Positions 62,658 through 64,000 of a DNA stretch of 64,000 nucleotides are shown here, in pieces. The notes below the pieces were generated by a model. That model saw only the letters and a list, made by a program, of their open reading frames with translations, did not search any database and had not been told where the DNA came from. Made by a program: the position numbers and the translations under genes. The DNA comes from Bacillus sp. BGMRC 2118 (GTDB lineage Bacteria; Bacillota; Bacilli; Bacillales; SA4). Position 1 is the stretch's first letter. Every line of letters starts with the position of its first letter. The DNA is taken from the NCBI GenBank assembly GCA_008364785.1, contig VTTJ01000007.1, positions 305,022 to 369,021 on the forward strand, read 5' to 3'.

Positions 62658-63420
62658 GGAGAAAAAAAGAAGAGGAAGACCGGCAACATTTTATAACGAG
62701 GCGGAACTTTATGCGATTGTAAATCATTATAGAGAAAACGTTAAGCCTCACGGGAATATCGAATATGTAAAGTTATATCGATATCATTTAGAACTCCATA
62801 AAGAGCATCCTGACATTTGTAGCAGAACTTATTCAGAAGACTTTTGGAGAAAGAAAGAACAGCCCGGACGAAAGGTTATTGATACGGCCAACGAAATTAG
62901 AACCGTAACCCTAGTGGACGGAAATAATAATAAAAAAGACATTCCGAATGTGGTAGACGTAGTTAACAAGTATTTGAAAAATCCAGAAATGTTAATAAAA
63001 CATTTACAGCCTCTTGAAAATGAAGTGAGGAGAAGTGTCCGAAAAGAAAGAGAATTGAAACAGCAAAATTCTGAGTTGAAACAACAGTTAGAGCAAGAAA
63101 AAGCAAAGCGAAGGGATTTAAACGATAAAGTTAAAGAGCATCAAACTCTTCTTTTTAAATTGTTCTGTTACAGCGACAAAGAAGGAACACCCTTAGAAAA
63201 CCTACTTGATCTGAATAATAAAAATAAACGGATTAAAAGAGCTTTAGATGAGGTGTTTGATACTCCTCAAGATTTTTATACGGAATTCACAAACTTTCAA
63301 CAAGAAATAACTAATAATGTAACCAATAAAGATAGTATCGAAGATAATATCGTATCTTTAACGAATGCAAAAAAGAAAAAGGAAAGAACACTGGCAGATG
63401 ATTTCAACGGAAGGTTCTAA
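62650..63420 (+). CDS. Basic coiled-coil accessory protein (TnpC-like)
   Basis: 256 residues from ATG at 62650 (62644 is an alternative); it overlaps recombinase 3 by 8 bases. A basic AT-hook-like start (KKRRGRPATF), a middle domain of about 90 residues, a coiled coil at about 120-170 (VRKERELKQQNSELKQQLEQ and onward) and a Lys/Arg-rich end (NAKKKKERTLADDF). Fourth gene of the unit, in the position of TnpC in Tn554-type elements. Probably binds DNA or bridges the recombinases. No catalytic motif. Confidence 0.65.
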   Translation: MSKEKKRRGRPATFYNEAELYAIVNHYRENVKPHGNIEYVKLYRYHLELHKEHPDICSRTYSEDFWRKKEQPGRKVIDTANEIRTVTLVDGNNNKKDIPNVVDVVNKYLKNPEMLIKHLQPLENEVRRSVRKERELKQQNSELKQQLEQEKAKRRDLNDKVKEHQTLLFKLFCYSDKEGTPLENLLDLNNKNKRIKRALDEVFDTPQDFYTEFTNFQQEITNNVTNKDSIEDNIVSLTNAKKKKERTLADDFNGRF

Positions 63421-63695
63421 ATTGTAGTGTTGGCACCGTTTTGTTTGGTCTAAGCAAAGAAAAATTAGCTGCTTATAATATATGCTTTTACTCATTCGAA
63501 ATAGCTGTTTTGAATTTTGCAGAGTTGTCTTAATTGAATTGTCTATTATATTTTCCCTTTTTTTGTACAATCAACTTACTTACCAAAACTACAAATTGGT
63601 AAGTAGAGACCATTACGAATTCCATTGGGGTGAAACCTCCTATCAAACTAACCCGTTCGGTTGAGAAGGAGAAAACAACAAATAACAAGACTTTT

Positions 63696-63734
63696 AGAGA
63701 TGGAATTAGCACCCTAATTAACATCTCTTTTTTT
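63696..63734 (+). terminator. Strong terminator downstream of the recombinase operon
   Basis: AGAGATG and CATCTCT outer arms with an AATTAG/CTAATT inner stem, CACC loop, followed by a T run. Confidence 0.85.
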
Positions 63735-63793
63735 CGTTGATTTATCAAGGTTTCATGGTAATTTACGCAGTTTTAGCACGCATTTTCACAACA

Positions 63794-63811
63794 GTGAATA
63801 AATTTATTCAC
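63794..63811. promoter_or_regulatory. 18-bp perfect palindrome
   Basis: GTGAATAAATTTATTCAC, a perfect 9+9 inverted repeat. It looks like an operator for a dimeric repressor, perhaps of a gene beyond the window. No known consensus fits exactly. Confidence 0.4.
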
Positions 63812-64000
63812 GATTACTAAATAGGGTGCTGATTAGGTTGTTACAAGCTGTTCAATGTTTAATGTTTGAAATATTTACAAGAATATTCTGCAAATGTGTT
63901 ATTCTATTGGTAGGCTTATTCAACTAACGGGAAGCATTCCTATAATGATTAAAAATGGCATTTGAACATAAAAATAACCTCTTGGTATGATATGAGTGTC

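Larger units (their letters stand above)
63421..64000. other. Non-coding right flank with hairpins and a palindrome
   Basis: No convincing gene in 580 bases. It holds an inverted repeat CTTACCAA/TTGGTAAG (about 63579-63603), a second foldable stretch at about 63630-63672 (CTCC/GGAG, AACC/GGTT), a terminator at 63696 and an 18-bp palindrome at 63794. It may contain the right end of the recombinase element. Confidence 0.5.

Noticed and set aside
63794..63811. ArgR-type operator
   Set aside because: The TGAAT and ATTCA halves are six bases apart, not four as in the ArgR consensus, and no arginine gene is visible.
1..64000. tRNA or rRNA genes
   Set aside because: No cloverleaf with a T-loop GTTCGA-type segment and no rRNA-like conserved stretch was noticed on either strand.

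Overview
The window is low-GC DNA from a Gram-positive spore-former of the Bacillaceae. This rests on strong AGGAGG-type ribosome sites, frequent TTG/GTG starts, a YcnK-type copper regulator, Zur-box palindromes, an RsbQ-like hydrolase, a DUF2642 spore-type protein beside a manganese catalase, TatA/TatC beside a Tat-exported PhoX, and PadR/HAAS and ECF sigma/anti-sigma pairs. Identification is from reading the translations; nothing was searched.

Layout. 0-7 kb is metal homeostasis: a PepSY membrane protein and YcnK-like repressor, then a zinc group (orphan zinc-binding lipoprotein, a COG0523 GTPase broken by one in-frame TAA, and a divergent permease/TIGR03943 pair) with three Zur-type palindromes. 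7-17 kb holds stand-alone genes: RsgA and DNA-clamp paralogues, MOSC, VanZ, acetyltransferases, a nucleotidyltransferase, small membrane proteins and a tiny phospholipase-A2-like protein. 17.4-21.2 kb is a four-gene operon joining a GAF-PP2C phosphatase, an anti-sigma-type kinase and a STAS protein to a chemoreceptor. 21-36 kb contains FabZ, five VOC proteins, two sigma factors (one with its anti-sigma), a DUF1836/GDSL divergent pair, small membrane proteins, and a PadR-DUF1129-HAAS operon.

35.5-55.7 kb is peppered with eleven copies of a 43-bp imperfect palindrome (family A), nearly all just after stop codons; one copy supplies the last codons of tatC. This stretch carries lipoproteins, Mn-catalase, a PhoX-TatA-TatC secretion unit with a Pho-box array, a CtaG-like protein, a Na+/H+ antiporter, a nitroreductase, an RsbQ-type hydrolase coupled to a PAS histidine kinase, a decayed ATP-dependent DNA ligase, and a two-component system with an ABC exporter. 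A second, MITE-like repeat (family B) occurs five times between 8 and 52 kb.

56.7-63.4 kb is the most unusual region: a structured leader with two competing pairings, then four overlapping or closely packed genes encoding three divergent tyrosine recombinases (436, 915 and 574 aa) and a 256-aa basic coiled-coil protein. The gene order recalls Tn554-type and recombinase-in-trio elements, but the sizes differ. The 915-aa protein has what look like four helix-turn-helix modules before its catalytic domain, and both larger recombinases end in cysteine clusters.
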